64,000 bases of DNA from Breoghania sp963678585 (GTDB lineage Bacteria > Pseudomonadota > Alphaproteobacteria > Rhizobiales > Stappiaceae). Each line of letters starts with the position of its first letter. Position 1 is the stretch's first letter. Location: contig CAXXGA010000002.1 in NCBI GenBank assembly GCA_963678585.2, positions 1,984,001-2,048,000 on the forward strand. Reading direction: 5' to 3'. A program made the position numbers and the translations under genes. The notes beneath the pieces are model-generated. The model was not told where the DNA came from, ran no database searches, and saw only the letters and a program-made list of their open reading frames with translations. Shown in pieces: positions 45,870-53,859 of this stretch.

Positions 45870-46206
45870 GGCTGCATGCTCATACCCCACGCTCCTATGG
45901 CCTCGCGCAATCAGAATGGCACGTCCGATTGCGCTCTCCCATTGCCCCCTCGACGATCCCAAGCCCGGGTTCCGGCATGCCAAACTCTGCTTTCCTTACC
46001 CCCTGCGTGCTTGCCACCCGGCCCACTTCCGGCGCTTCCCTACCCGCAATATCCGGCAGCCCCTGTTCCCGGGGCGCACCACACGTTTCACCCTCTTCAA
46101 GGTGCCCTCTCATCCAAAGCTCGGTCTCATCCAAGACGTCCTCCCCTCCAAGGATCCTCCCTCTACTCCGCCCTTTCCCGACCAACCCCAGCCCGAAAAC
46201 TGCGAC

Positions 46207-46224
46207 TGACTGACCCGTCAGTCA
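46207..46224. promoter_or_regulatory. TetR-type operator 1
   Basis: TGACTGAC-CC-GTCAGTCA is a perfect 8+8 palindrome with a 2-nt centre. It shares its core with operator 2, 56 bp away centre to centre, both upstream of the TetR gene. Confidence 0.75.
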
Positions 46225-46259
46225 TATCCCCCTTGCTTGCCCCGCACAGAACACCTAAG

Positions 46260-46283
46260 TTATGACTGACCAGTCAGTCATAA
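46260..46283. promoter_or_regulatory. TetR-type operator 2
   Basis: TTATGACTGAC-CA-GTCAGTCATAA is a perfect 11+11 palindrome with a 2-nt centre, 75 nt before the TetR start. It is probably the main site for autorepression of the exporter operon. Confidence 0.8.
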
Positions 46284-46357
46284 CCACCATGGAATGGCCC
46301 GGCCAAGGAGTGACTGATCGCTAGGACACAGGTCAGGAGAACATCGGCCCACGGACC

Positions 46358-47143
46358 ATGCCTCGCCAGGCCACCGGCATGAAGACCATTCAGGCCGAAC
46401 ACAGGAAGGACGGAGCCGTGCCCCGCAAGCCCGCAACACCCGCGAGCGGTTCACCTGACAAGCGCGAACAGGCCCCCGAGATTGGACGCGCCGCGCCCAA
46501 ATCCCGCAAACGCGGCAAGAGGGCGGACGAGCGCGCGGAAATCAGGCGCAGCGAAATCCTGCATGCCGCCTTCGATGTCTTCGCCGAAAACGGCTTCACG
46601 AACACCAAACTCGACGAGGTCGCCAGACGCGCGGGCATCGCCAAGGGCACGATCTATCTCTATTTCCCCGACAAGGAGACGCTCTTCGTTGAGCTTCTGC
46701 GCGAAGCGGCCCAGCCTGTGCTCGGCGGCATGCAACTGATCGCGGCCAATCCGAATATCCCGGTGGAGACGGTCCTTCAGCGCATCCACGCAATCTTCGT
46801 CGATGAAATCCTGCTGACCAAGCGCAAGCATTTGCTGCGCATGCTGATACAGGAAGGGCCGCGCTTTCCCGCCGTCACCGAGTTCTACTACCGCGATATC
46901 GTGCACAACGCGCTGGTTGTCATCACCTCCCTTGCCCGCCGCGGCGTGGAAACCGGCGAACTCAGCGACGACACCCTCGTCCGCTACCCGCAACTCGTCA
47001 TGGCCCCGCTTCTGACGAGCGTGATCTGGGATGCGCTTTTCGAGGACAAGCAACACCTCGACGTGGAAGGCATGCTTGCCGCTTTCCGCAAGACGCTGCT
47101 TGCCCCGAAAGGCGCAGGCGCGCCGAACAGGGAGGAGGCATAG
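46358..47143 (+). CDS. TetR family transcriptional regulator
   Basis: About 261 residues. A basic disordered N-terminus (to about 62) precedes a TetR DNA-binding domain with AAFDVFAENGFTNTKLDEVA and RRAGIAKGTIYLYFPDKETL. The ligand domain resembles the AefR/YbiH type. It is first in an operon with HlyD, ABC ATPase and permease genes and is likely to repress that operon via the two palindromes upstream until a toxic ligand binds. GTG at 46418, with AAGGACGGAG upstream, is an alternative start that would remove 20 unstructured residues. Confidence 0.9.
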   Translation: MPRQATGMKTIQAEHRKDGAVPRKPATPASGSPDKREQAPEIGRAAPKSRKRGKRADERAEIRRSEILHAAFDVFAENGFTNTKLDEVARRAGIAKGTIYLYFPDKETLFVELLREAAQPVLGGMQLIAANPNIPVETVLQRIHAIFVDEILLTKRKHLLRMLIQEGPRFPAVTEFYYRDIVHNALVVITSLARRGVETGELSDDTLVRYPQLVMAPLLTSVIWDALFEDKQHLDVEGMLAAFRKTLLAPKGAGAPNREEA

Positions 47144-47145
47144 CC

Positions 47146-48123
47146 ATGAAACGTATTGTCCCGATCATCCTTCTCCTCCTCGCCCTTGGCGGCGGCTACG
47201 CCTGGTACACGCTTGAGGCAGCAGACACCTCCCGCGCATGGCAAGGATGGGTGGAGGCCGACACCCTGTTCATCGGGCCTGAGACAACCGGACGTCTGGT
47301 CTCGCTCTCCGTGCGCCGCGGGGACAGCGTAAAGGCGGGCGAGCCGCTCTTTGCCAGCGAAAGCGACGAAGCGCAGGCACAGGTGAAAGCGGCCGAAGCC
47401 ACCGTGGCTCAAGCCCGCGCACAACTTGCCGCCGCAAAGGCTCCCCGCGAGAGACCCGAAGAAATCGACGTTCTGATCGCACAGGAAAAGGCGGCCCGCG
47501 CCTCGCTGGAAGCCGCCCGGCTGGAATTCGAACGCGCCCGGACGCTCACCACCAAGGGCACGGCGGCGACCGCCGTGCTCGATCAGGCCCGCGCCGCCTT
47601 CGACCGCGACACCGCCCAGCTTGAGCAGATACGCAATCAGATCGCCGTCGCCCGCCTGCCCGCCCGCGCACCCGATCTCGAAAAGGCGCAGGAAGCCCTG
47701 AGCGAGGCGGAGGCCAATCTTGAACGCGTCCGCCGACAGGCTGCAAAACTCGTCGTCACAGCCCCGGCCACCGGCACAGTGCAAGAAGTCTACTACCGCA
47801 CCGGCGAAGTCGTGAGCGCAGGCCGCCCCGTCGTCTCCCTGCTGCCGCCCGAGGCGCTCAAGGTCCGCTTCTTCGTGCCTGAAGCCACGATCCCGAACCT
47901 GAAGACCGGCGACCGGGTGACAATCACCTGCGACGGCTGCACCCCCACAAGCGCGACCGTCGACTTCATCGCCGAAAGCGCCGAATACACCCCGCCCGTC
48001 ATCTACTCGCTGGAGGAACGCGCCAAGCTCGTTTTCCGCATCGAGGCCTTGCCTGCAAAGCCTGAGGCGCTGCGGGTCGGCCAACCCGTCACGGTCCGGT
48101 TGCAGGAGGAGGCAGGCTCGTGA
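47146..48123 (+). CDS. HlyD-family periplasmic adaptor (membrane fusion protein)
   Basis: A 325-residue protein with one N-terminal membrane anchor (IVPIILLLLALGGGYAWYT). A beta-barrel/lipoyl half-motif (GRLVSLSVRRGDSVKAGEPL) follows, then a long coiled-coil hairpin (about 75-200, Ala/Glu/Arg-rich) and the returning lipoyl half VVTAPATGTVQEVYYRTGEV. It links the inner-membrane ABC exporter to an outer-membrane channel; no TolC gene is in the window. It starts 2 nt after tetR and overlaps the ATPase gene by 4 nt. Confidence 0.92.
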   Translation: MKRIVPIILLLLALGGGYAWYTLEAADTSRAWQGWVEADTLFIGPETTGRLVSLSVRRGDSVKAGEPLFASESDEAQAQVKAAEATVAQARAQLAAAKAPRERPEEIDVLIAQEKAARASLEAARLEFERARTLTTKGTAATAVLDQARAAFDRDTAQLEQIRNQIAVARLPARAPDLEKAQEALSEAEANLERVRRQAAKLVVTAPATGTVQEVYYRTGEVVSAGRPVVSLLPPEALKVRFFVPEATIPNLKTGDRVTITCDGCTPTSATVDFIAESAEYTPPVIYSLEERAKLVFRIEALPAKPEALRVGQPVTVRLQEEAGS

Positions 48124-49070
48124 GCACGGCCCCCGGCGCACCTGACGGAAAAGCCGTCGCCATCGACGTGGAAGGCCTGACAAAGAGCTTCGGGTCCAAG
48201 ACGGTGGTGCGCGATCTGACCATGCGCGTGGGGCGCGGCCAGATCTACGGATTTCTCGGGCCCAACGGCTCCGGCAAGACCACTACCATCCGCATGCTTT
48301 GCGGCCTGCTCACACCCGATTCCGGCCACGGCACGTGTTTGGGCTATGACATCGCGACCGAAAGCGCGCAGATCAAGCCGCGCGTCGGCTACATGACCCA
48401 GCGCTTCTCGCTCTACGAGGATCTTTCTATCCGCGAGAACCTTGAATTCGTGGCCCGCGTCTATGGCCTGTCCGATCCGCGCGGCAAGGCGCGCGCGGCC
48501 ATCGAGCGGCTGGGCCTCAAGGGGCGGGAGGGTCAGCTTGCGGGCGAATTGTCCGGCGGATGGAAACAGCGCCTCGCACTCGGCGCCTGCATTCTGCCCG
48601 AACCGGAATTGCTGCTGCTCGACGAGCCAACCGCCGGTGTCGATCCCAAGGCGCGGCGCGATTTCTGGAACGAAATCCACGCCCTCGCGGCCGACGGGCT
48701 GACCGTCCTCGTCTCCACCCATTACATGGACGAGGCGGAGCGCTGTCACGAGATCGCCTATATCGCCTATGGCAGCCTGCTGGTGCGCGGCACGGTGGAC
48801 GAAGTCATCGCAGGCGCAAACCTTGAGACATGGACGGTCTCCGGTCCCGAGATCCACACCTTGTCTGAGGAACTTATCGCTGTGCCGGGAGTGGATATGG
48901 TCGCCCCCTTCGGCTCGTCGCTCCACGTCGCCGGACGCGACCACGCCGCCCTGGAAAAGGCCATCGCGCCCTTCCGCGAAGACGCGCGCTACGCGTGGGC
49001 CCCGTCGCAGGCGAGCCTTGAGGATGTCTTCATCGACCTGATGAGCCAGTCGCAGGACAATTTCCAATGA
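48120..49070 (+). CDS. ABC exporter ATP-binding protein
   Basis: A 316-residue ATPase of the drug-exporter type (YbhF/CcmA-like). It has Walker A GPNGSGKTT, signature LSGGWKQR, Walker B LLLLDEPTAGVD and switch histidine in VLVSTHYMDEAERC. The C-terminal extension after residue 230 is typical of ABC-2 partners. E. coli YbhF has two such domains and this protein has one. It starts with GTG overlapping the HlyD stop and overlaps the permease by 4 nt. Confidence 0.93.
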   Translation: MSTAPGAPDGKAVAIDVEGLTKSFGSKTVVRDLTMRVGRGQIYGFLGPNGSGKTTTIRMLCGLLTPDSGHGTCLGYDIATESAQIKPRVGYMTQRFSLYEDLSIRENLEFVARVYGLSDPRGKARAAIERLGLKGREGQLAGELSGGWKQRLALGACILPEPELLLLDEPTAGVDPKARRDFWNEIHALAADGLTVLVSTHYMDEAERCHEIAYIAYGSLLVRGTVDEVIAGANLETWTVSGPEIHTLSEELIAVPGVDMVAPFGSSLHVAGRDHAALEKAIAPFREDARYAWAPSQASLEDVFIDLMSQSQDNFQ

Positions 49071-50245
49071 ACGCGACCGCCCGCCCGGAAGCTGCGAAAG
49101 AGCCCCGTCCCCTCCGTTCCCCGGGCGTGCAGGCGCTTACGCGGTTCTGGGCGATGTTCATCAAGGAATTCCTCCAGTTGCGCCGCGACCGGGTGACCTT
49201 CTCGATGATGATCGTCATCCCGCTCATGCAGCTCCTGCTGTTCGGCTACGCCATCAACACCCAGCCGACCCACCTGCCGACCGCCGTGCTGACGCAGGAG
49301 AACACCGACGTCTCCCGCGCCATCGTCGCCGCCTTGAAGAACACCTCCTATTTCGAGATCGTCCACACCACACAATCGGGCGCGCAGATGGACCACTGGC
49401 TGCGTGCGGGAAGCGTGCAGTTCGCCGTGGAGATCCCGGCAGGCTTCGAGCGTGCCTTGCGCCGCGGCGAGACACCTGCCCTGCTGGTGGCCGCCGACGC
49501 CACCGACCCGGTCGCTTCCGGCACCGCGCTCGGTGCCTTGAACGGCGTTCTGTCCAGCGCGCTTTCCGGCCTGCGCGGCCTGCCCGATACGACAAGCACC
49601 GCCGCCTTCGAGATCCGCCAGCACCGCCGCTACAATCCAGCCGCCGTCACCCGGATCAACATCGTGCCCGGCATTCTCGGCACCATCCTCACCATGACCA
49701 TGCTGATCTTCACCGCGCTCTCCGTGACGCGCGAGATCGAGCGCAACACCATGGAGAACCTGCTCTCCATGCCCATCCGTCCGCTGGAAGTCATGCTGGG
49801 CAAGATCGCGCCTTATGTGGCGCTGGGCTTTGCGCAGGCCGCACTGATCTTCGCGGCAGGTTTTTTCGTCTTCGGCGTTCCGGTTGAAGGAAACCTCATC
49901 TTGCTCGCCGCACTGTCGGTTCTCTTCATCATCGCCAACCTGTCGATCGGCTACACCTTCTCGACGCTCGCCAGAAACCAGCTTCAGGCGATCCAGATGA
50001 GCTTCATGTTCTTCCTGCCCAGCATTCTGCTCTCAGGCTTCATGTTTCCCTTCGCAGGAATGCCCGTCTGGGCGCAATGGGTCGGCGAGGCGCTGCCACT
50101 GACGCATTATCTGCGCATCGTGCGCGGCATCATGTTGAAAGGCGCGGGCATGAGCGACCTCGCCCACCCCACCTTGATGCTGGCCGGGCTGACGCTGTTC
50201 GCCATGATGCTGGCGGTCACGCGGTTCCGCCGGACGCTCGATTGA
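49067..50245 (+). CDS. ABC-2 type exporter permease
   Basis: A 392-residue permease of the YhhJ/YbhS type. One N-terminal helix (about 45-63), a large periplasmic domain (about 65-190) and five C-terminal helices are visible. Landmarks are IVPGILGTILTMTMLIFTAL, ERNTMENLLSMPIRPLEVML and the late FFLPSILLSGFMFPFAGMP. Only one permease gene is present, so it should act as a homodimer with the ATPase. It ends the TetR-controlled operon. Confidence 0.92.
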   Translation: MNATARPEAAKEPRPLRSPGVQALTRFWAMFIKEFLQLRRDRVTFSMMIVIPLMQLLLFGYAINTQPTHLPTAVLTQENTDVSRAIVAALKNTSYFEIVHTTQSGAQMDHWLRAGSVQFAVEIPAGFERALRRGETPALLVAADATDPVASGTALGALNGVLSSALSGLRGLPDTTSTAAFEIRQHRRYNPAAVTRINIVPGILGTILTMTMLIFTALSVTREIERNTMENLLSMPIRPLEVMLGKIAPYVALGFAQAALIFAAGFFVFGVPVEGNLILLAALSVLFIIANLSIGYTFSTLARNQLQAIQMSFMFFLPSILLSGFMFPFAGMPVWAQWVGEALPLTHYLRIVRGIMLKGAGMSDLAHPTLMLAGLTLFAMMLAVTRFRRTLD

Positions 50246-50281
50246 GGGCTGAAGGGAAATCAGGTCTGAAGCGCGGGACGC

Positions 50282-50839
50282 TCAGTCTTCATCCGTCGCA
50301 TGGCCGATATCGGGGCCGTCGGCGGCCGCTTCCGGATCCAGCGTGGAGATATAGTCGTCGGTCACGTCGCTGAGCTGCTTCACCAGCGCATTGGCGATCA
50401 TGTCTTCTTCATCGCGGGCGTCTTCCGCCACGATGGCGCGGATCGCCTGGACATGCTGTTCGATCAGACGATCCGGGATCAGCGCGATGTTGCGCACCGT
50501 ATCCAGCAGATGGCACAGGCTGTCGGCCACATGACCGGCCAGCGGGAAACCCAGCGTGGCGGACTGGCCCTTGATGTCGTGGCAATGGCGGAAAAGCTCG
50601 TCGCGACGCTCGTAGGTCAGGCCATTGGCGTGGATATCGTTCCACGACAGCCGGAGGGATTCGGTTTCCTGATCCATCCAGCCGTTGAAATTGTTGGAGA
50701 GCTTGGAAAGGGCGGCCTCGGCAGCGGCGACAGGATCGAATTTGGCCGCTTCGCGCGCACTAAGCTTGCGAACTTTCGTGCTCAAATTGACCGGCGGGGT
50801 GATGAGCTCGAAGTCACCGTCGGCGGCGCGGTCAGTCAT
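50282..50839 (-). CDS. HPt-domain phosphotransfer protein
   Basis: A 185-residue soluble protein. The four-helix HPt core holds the phospho-accepting His87 in FRHCHDIKGQSATLG, the HxxKG motif, and GFPLAGHVADSLCHLLD. The N-terminal 40 residues and the acidic C-terminal tail (after about 165) look disordered. It should relay phosphate between a hybrid kinase and a response regulator; none is adjacent. The hybrid kinase at 28568-31261 is one possible partner, by inference only. The ATG at 50839 is used. Confidence 0.78.
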   Translation of the reverse strand: MTDRAADGDFELITPPVNLSTKVRKLSAREAAKFDPVAAAEAALSKLSNNFNGWMDQETESLRLSWNDIHANGLTYERRDELFRHCHDIKGQSATLGFPLAGHVADSLCHLLDTVRNIALIPDRLIEQHVQAIRAIVAEDARDEEDMIANALVKQLSDVTDDYISTLDPEAAADGPDIGHATDED

Positions 50840-50980
50840 GTCGCATTCCCTTACGGTGCCATATCTTTCGAGAATCGAACATTGCCTTCCCATGAGGATA
50901 GGCAACTGTCTCGTGCATCCAAGCCCGGAGTATGGGCATGTTTCGTTAACGAAGGGTGTTCTGCCGCCCGCCGAAAGCGC

Positions 50981-51766
50981 TCAATACCGGAACATTTCGG
51001 TCAGAATACGTTCGTCCCAGCCGTGATCGGGATCGAACATGACCAGGCTCTGGGCCTCCGGATCCTCTTCCACCGAAACCGAGCGCACGTTGCGGATCTC
51101 TATGTGGTCTGCGGCAGCACTCACTGGCCGCTTGTCGCCTTCCTGCACCTCGATCACCACCCGCGAACGGTTGGGCAGCAAGGCCCCGCGCCAGCGCCGC
51201 GGACGGAACGGACTGATCGGGGTAAGCGCCAGAAGAGGCGAGTTGATCGGCAGGAGCGGCCCGTGAGCGGACAGGTTATAGGCCGTGGAGCCGGCAGGCG
51301 TCGCCACCAGAATGCCGTCGCAGATCAGTTCCTCAAGCCGCACGCGCGTGTCCACCGTGACGCGCAGCTTTGCCGCCTGATAGGTCTGGCGCAGCATGGA
51401 AACCTCGTTGATGGCGCGGGCGGTGAAGACCTCCCCCTCCATGTCGACGGCTTCCATGCGAAGCGGATGGATGGTCGTGGTCACCGCCTTGCGGAGGCGA
51501 TCCAGCAGCCCTTCTTCTGCATATTCGTTCATCAGGAAACCGACCGAGCCGCGGTTCATGCCGTAGATCGGCTTCTTGCGATTCATGAAACGGTGCATGG
51601 TCTCCAGCATGAGACCGTCGCCGCCGAGCGCCACGATGACGTCCGCATCGTCTTCCGGCTCGTTGCCGTAAAGCGCGGCGAGATGATCGCGCGCGGCCCG
51701 GGCCTCCGGGGTCCGGCTTGCGACGAATGAAAGCTTGTTGATCGGTTTCGCAAGCGGCGTGGTCAT
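50981..51766 (-). CDS. nadK: NAD kinase
   Basis: A 261-residue kinase that phosphorylates NAD to NADP with ATP or polyphosphate. The catalytic GGDG motif is at 48-51 (VALGGDGLMLE), followed by NRGSVGFLMN (71-80) and the conserved ATPAGSTAYNLSAHGPLLP. The ATG at 51766 is used; upstream codons are arginine- and cysteine-rich and unlike the family. It is monocistronic, between an HPt gene on the same strand and divergent cutA. Confidence 0.94.
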   Translation of the reverse strand: MTTPLAKPINKLSFVASRTPEARAARDHLAALYGNEPEDDADVIVALGGDGLMLETMHRFMNRKKPIYGMNRGSVGFLMNEYAEEGLLDRLRKAVTTTIHPLRMEAVDMEGEVFTARAINEVSMLRQTYQAAKLRVTVDTRVRLEELICDGILVATPAGSTAYNLSAHGPLLPINSPLLALTPISPFRPRRWRGALLPNRSRVVIEVQEGDKRPVSAAADHIEIRNVRSVSVEEDPEAQSLVMFDPDHGWDERILTEMFRY

Positions 51767-51992
51767 GAAACAATCCTGTACGGGCCCGATGCGGCTGGCC
51801 CGATCCTGTCTGCCGGAGCGGCGCATGCAGGTGCACGCGCGCGCCACCCTTTCGGTTTAGCCAGAACTACGCCATGCACGCAAAAGGTTTGATCGGGATT
51901 TGTGCCATGCAAATGCAGATTTCGAAACCCGATTGATCGACGCGCCCCGAACGACGATGGTCACGGGACGACAGGATCCGCAGGAGTAAGCC

Positions 51993-52331
51993 ATGTCAGA
52001 CGCCCCTCAAAAGGACACACCCGTTCTCGTCTATTCTACATTTCCCGATCTTGAAAGCGCGCGCGAGGTGGCCTCCCATCTCGTCCAGCAACGTCTGGCG
52101 GCCTGCGTGAACATGATTCCCGGCATGCGCTCGATCTATGTGTGGGAGGGAAAGGTGGCGGACGACGAGGAGATCGTCTTCCTCGCCAAGACCATGCAAT
52201 CGGGCGCCGATGCCGTCGTGAAGGCCATTGCCGCGCGCCATCCCTACAAGGAACCCGCCCTGCTGGTCCTTCCCACGCAAGGCGGCTCAGACAGCTTCAG
52301 CCGCTGGATTGCGGAGCAGGTCATGCCCTGA
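51993..52331 (+). CDS. cutA: Divalent-cation tolerance protein CutA
   Basis: A 112-residue CutA with all signature blocks: VYSTFPDLESAREVASHLV, RLAACVNMIPGMRSIYVWEG, KVADDEEIVFLAKT and HPYKEPALLVLPTQGG. CutA forms very stable trimers related to PII proteins. It was linked to copper tolerance in E. coli, but its true role is debated. An AGGAG site precedes the ATG. Confidence 0.95.
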   Translation: MSDAPQKDTPVLVYSTFPDLESAREVASHLVQQRLAACVNMIPGMRSIYVWEGKVADDEEIVFLAKTMQSGADAVVKAIAARHPYKEPALLVLPTQGGSDSFSRWIAEQVMP

Positions 52332-52362
52332 GCATGCAGCAATCCCATCAAGGCGCGTCGCA

Positions 52363-53265
52363 TCAGTGCATTGCAGGGATCGACTTCAGATAGGCCGCGA
52401 TCGCAGTGCGGTCCTCGGCGGAAAGATGCGCCATATTCCCCTGAACGGAGGTCATGGATCCGCCGAGCGTGTCGTAGTCGGGCTTGAAGCCAGTCTCCAG
52501 CGAATAGGCGATATCCGCCTCGCTCCAGCTTCCCAAACCTTTCTCGTCTGGGGTCAGGTTCGGAATATACCCCTCCCCCTCCGGCGCGGGCCCGCCTGCG
52601 AGCCAGCGGTCTGTCCGTAGCCCGCCGATGAAATCGCGCGGCGTGTGACACTCCGCGCAATGCCCCGGCCCCTTCACCAGATAGGCCCCGCGATTGACCG
52701 CATCGCTTGCCGCAGGATCGGGTTTGAACGTCTTGCCGTCGAGATAGAGAAGCTTCCAAAGCCCCAGCCCGCGACGGACATTGTAGGGAAAGGCCAGATC
52801 GTGCGGCCCGACCGTATTCACCACCGCCGGAAGCGTATCGAGATAGGCTTTCAGATCCAGCAGGTCGGTGACCGGCATGCGCTGGTAGGAGGTGTAGGGA
52901 AAAGCCGGGTAGTAATGACGCCCGTCCGGCGAGACGCCCTTCACCATGGCGGTGACGAAATCGGCATTCGACCAGCCGCCGATACCATGGGTATTGTCAG
53001 GCGAGATATTGGGAACGCGGAAGGTGCCGAAGGGCGTCTTCAGTTCCTGCCCGCCGCCGAGTTTCAGCTTCTCCTCGCCCGAAGCCTTGGCGACTGCATG
53101 ACACGAGCCGCAACCGCCCGCCCAGAAGAGGCGCTCGCCATTGGCGAGATCCACGTCATGGGCTGGGATCATGGAAGGGTAGAAGCGCTCAGGCGTCGTC
53201 AGCCAGTAGAACCCGGCCCCGCCGAGAACAGCCAAAACCACCACCAGACGTACGAACGTCCGCAT
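52363..53265 (-). CDS. Diheme cytochrome c
   Basis: A 300-residue c-type cytochrome with one N-terminal membrane anchor or uncleaved signal (about 4-23). Two heme sites are present, CGSCH at 52-56 and CAECH at 203-207, each followed by a Met-containing segment. It resembles the membrane-anchored diheme cytochrome subunits of alcohol- or aldehyde-dehydrogenase and gluconate-dehydrogenase complexes, but no dehydrogenase is nearby. It is 46 nt downstream of the cytochrome c' gene and is probably co-transcribed. Confidence 0.88.
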   Translation of the reverse strand: MRTFVRLVVVLAVLGGAGFYWLTTPERFYPSMIPAHDVDLANGERLFWAGGCGSCHAVAKASGEEKLKLGGGQELKTPFGTFRVPNISPDNTHGIGGWSNADFVTAMVKGVSPDGRHYYPAFPYTSYQRMPVTDLLDLKAYLDTLPAVVNTVGPHDLAFPYNVRRGLGLWKLLYLDGKTFKPDPAASDAVNRGAYLVKGPGHCAECHTPRDFIGGLRTDRWLAGGPAPEGEGYIPNLTPDEKGLGSWSEADIAYSLETGFKPDYDTLGGSMTSVQGNMAHLSAEDRTAIAAYLKSIPAMH

Positions 53266-53311
53266 GCACCTCCCCCCCGTTCAGGCGTCCATCAGGCCAT
53301 GATCGGCCGGA

Positions 53312-53761
53312 TCAGTTCTTCTTGATCCGGAAGGACTGATGACAGTCCTTGCAGGCCCCGCCGACAGGCCCCATCGAAGCGCGCAGCGCATCGAGCCCGC
53401 CGCCCACTTTCGGCATGGCCGCCGCCGCCGCCGCTGCAAGCGCGTCAGCATCCGCCTTGAATTCCTCAGGCTTCTCCCAGATCGCGGGCGAGGCTTCCGT
53501 CTCCCCCCCCATTTCCGTGCCTTCCGGGAAGAAATCCGCAAAGCCGGCGATGCTCTCGTGGATCCGGCCCATGGCCGCCTCGGCTGCACCTCCGTCATAG
53601 GGCTTCACGCCCTTGGCCATCTCGCCCAGGGTTTTCATCGACCCGCCAATCGCCTTCATGGCTTCCTGACGTTGCTGGATCGGATCACCCTGCGCAAAGG
53701 CAGCTACGGAAAAGGCTAGAGCACCAAGCCCCGTGAACAGAAACGCGGAACGCAGTCGCAT
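53312..53761 (-). CDS. Cytochrome c'
   Basis: A 149-residue periplasmic protein. A signal peptide (MRLRSAFLFTGLGALAFSV, cleavage after AFA) is followed by a four-helix bundle beginning QGDPIQQRQEAMKAIGG. The single C-terminal heme site CKDCH (137-141) reads KDCHQSFRIKK, the class II cytochrome c pattern. Cytochromes c' bind NO and protect against nitrosative stress or act as electron carriers. The ATG at 53761 begins the signal peptide. Confidence 0.9.
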   Translation of the reverse strand: MRLRSAFLFTGLGALAFSVAAFAQGDPIQQRQEAMKAIGGSMKTLGEMAKGVKPYDGGAAEAAMGRIHESIAGFADFFPEGTEMGGETEASPAIWEKPEEFKADADALAAAAAAAMPKVGGGLDALRASMGPVGGACKDCHQSFRIKKN

Positions 53762-53859
53762 GATTTTCTCCCATGGCGCAATCTCGGTTAAACTTCGACC
53801 GGGATAACGCACAGGACAACAAAACGTTATTCACGACTGAGTGAATAGCTAACGCCTTT

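Noticed and set aside
45677..46265. Overlapping frames of 96-178 codons between the IS and the TetR gene
   Set aside because: They run through the IS end, the palindromic repeat and the TetR operators. The Pro/Ser-rich composition in several frames reflects a pyrimidine-rich spacer.
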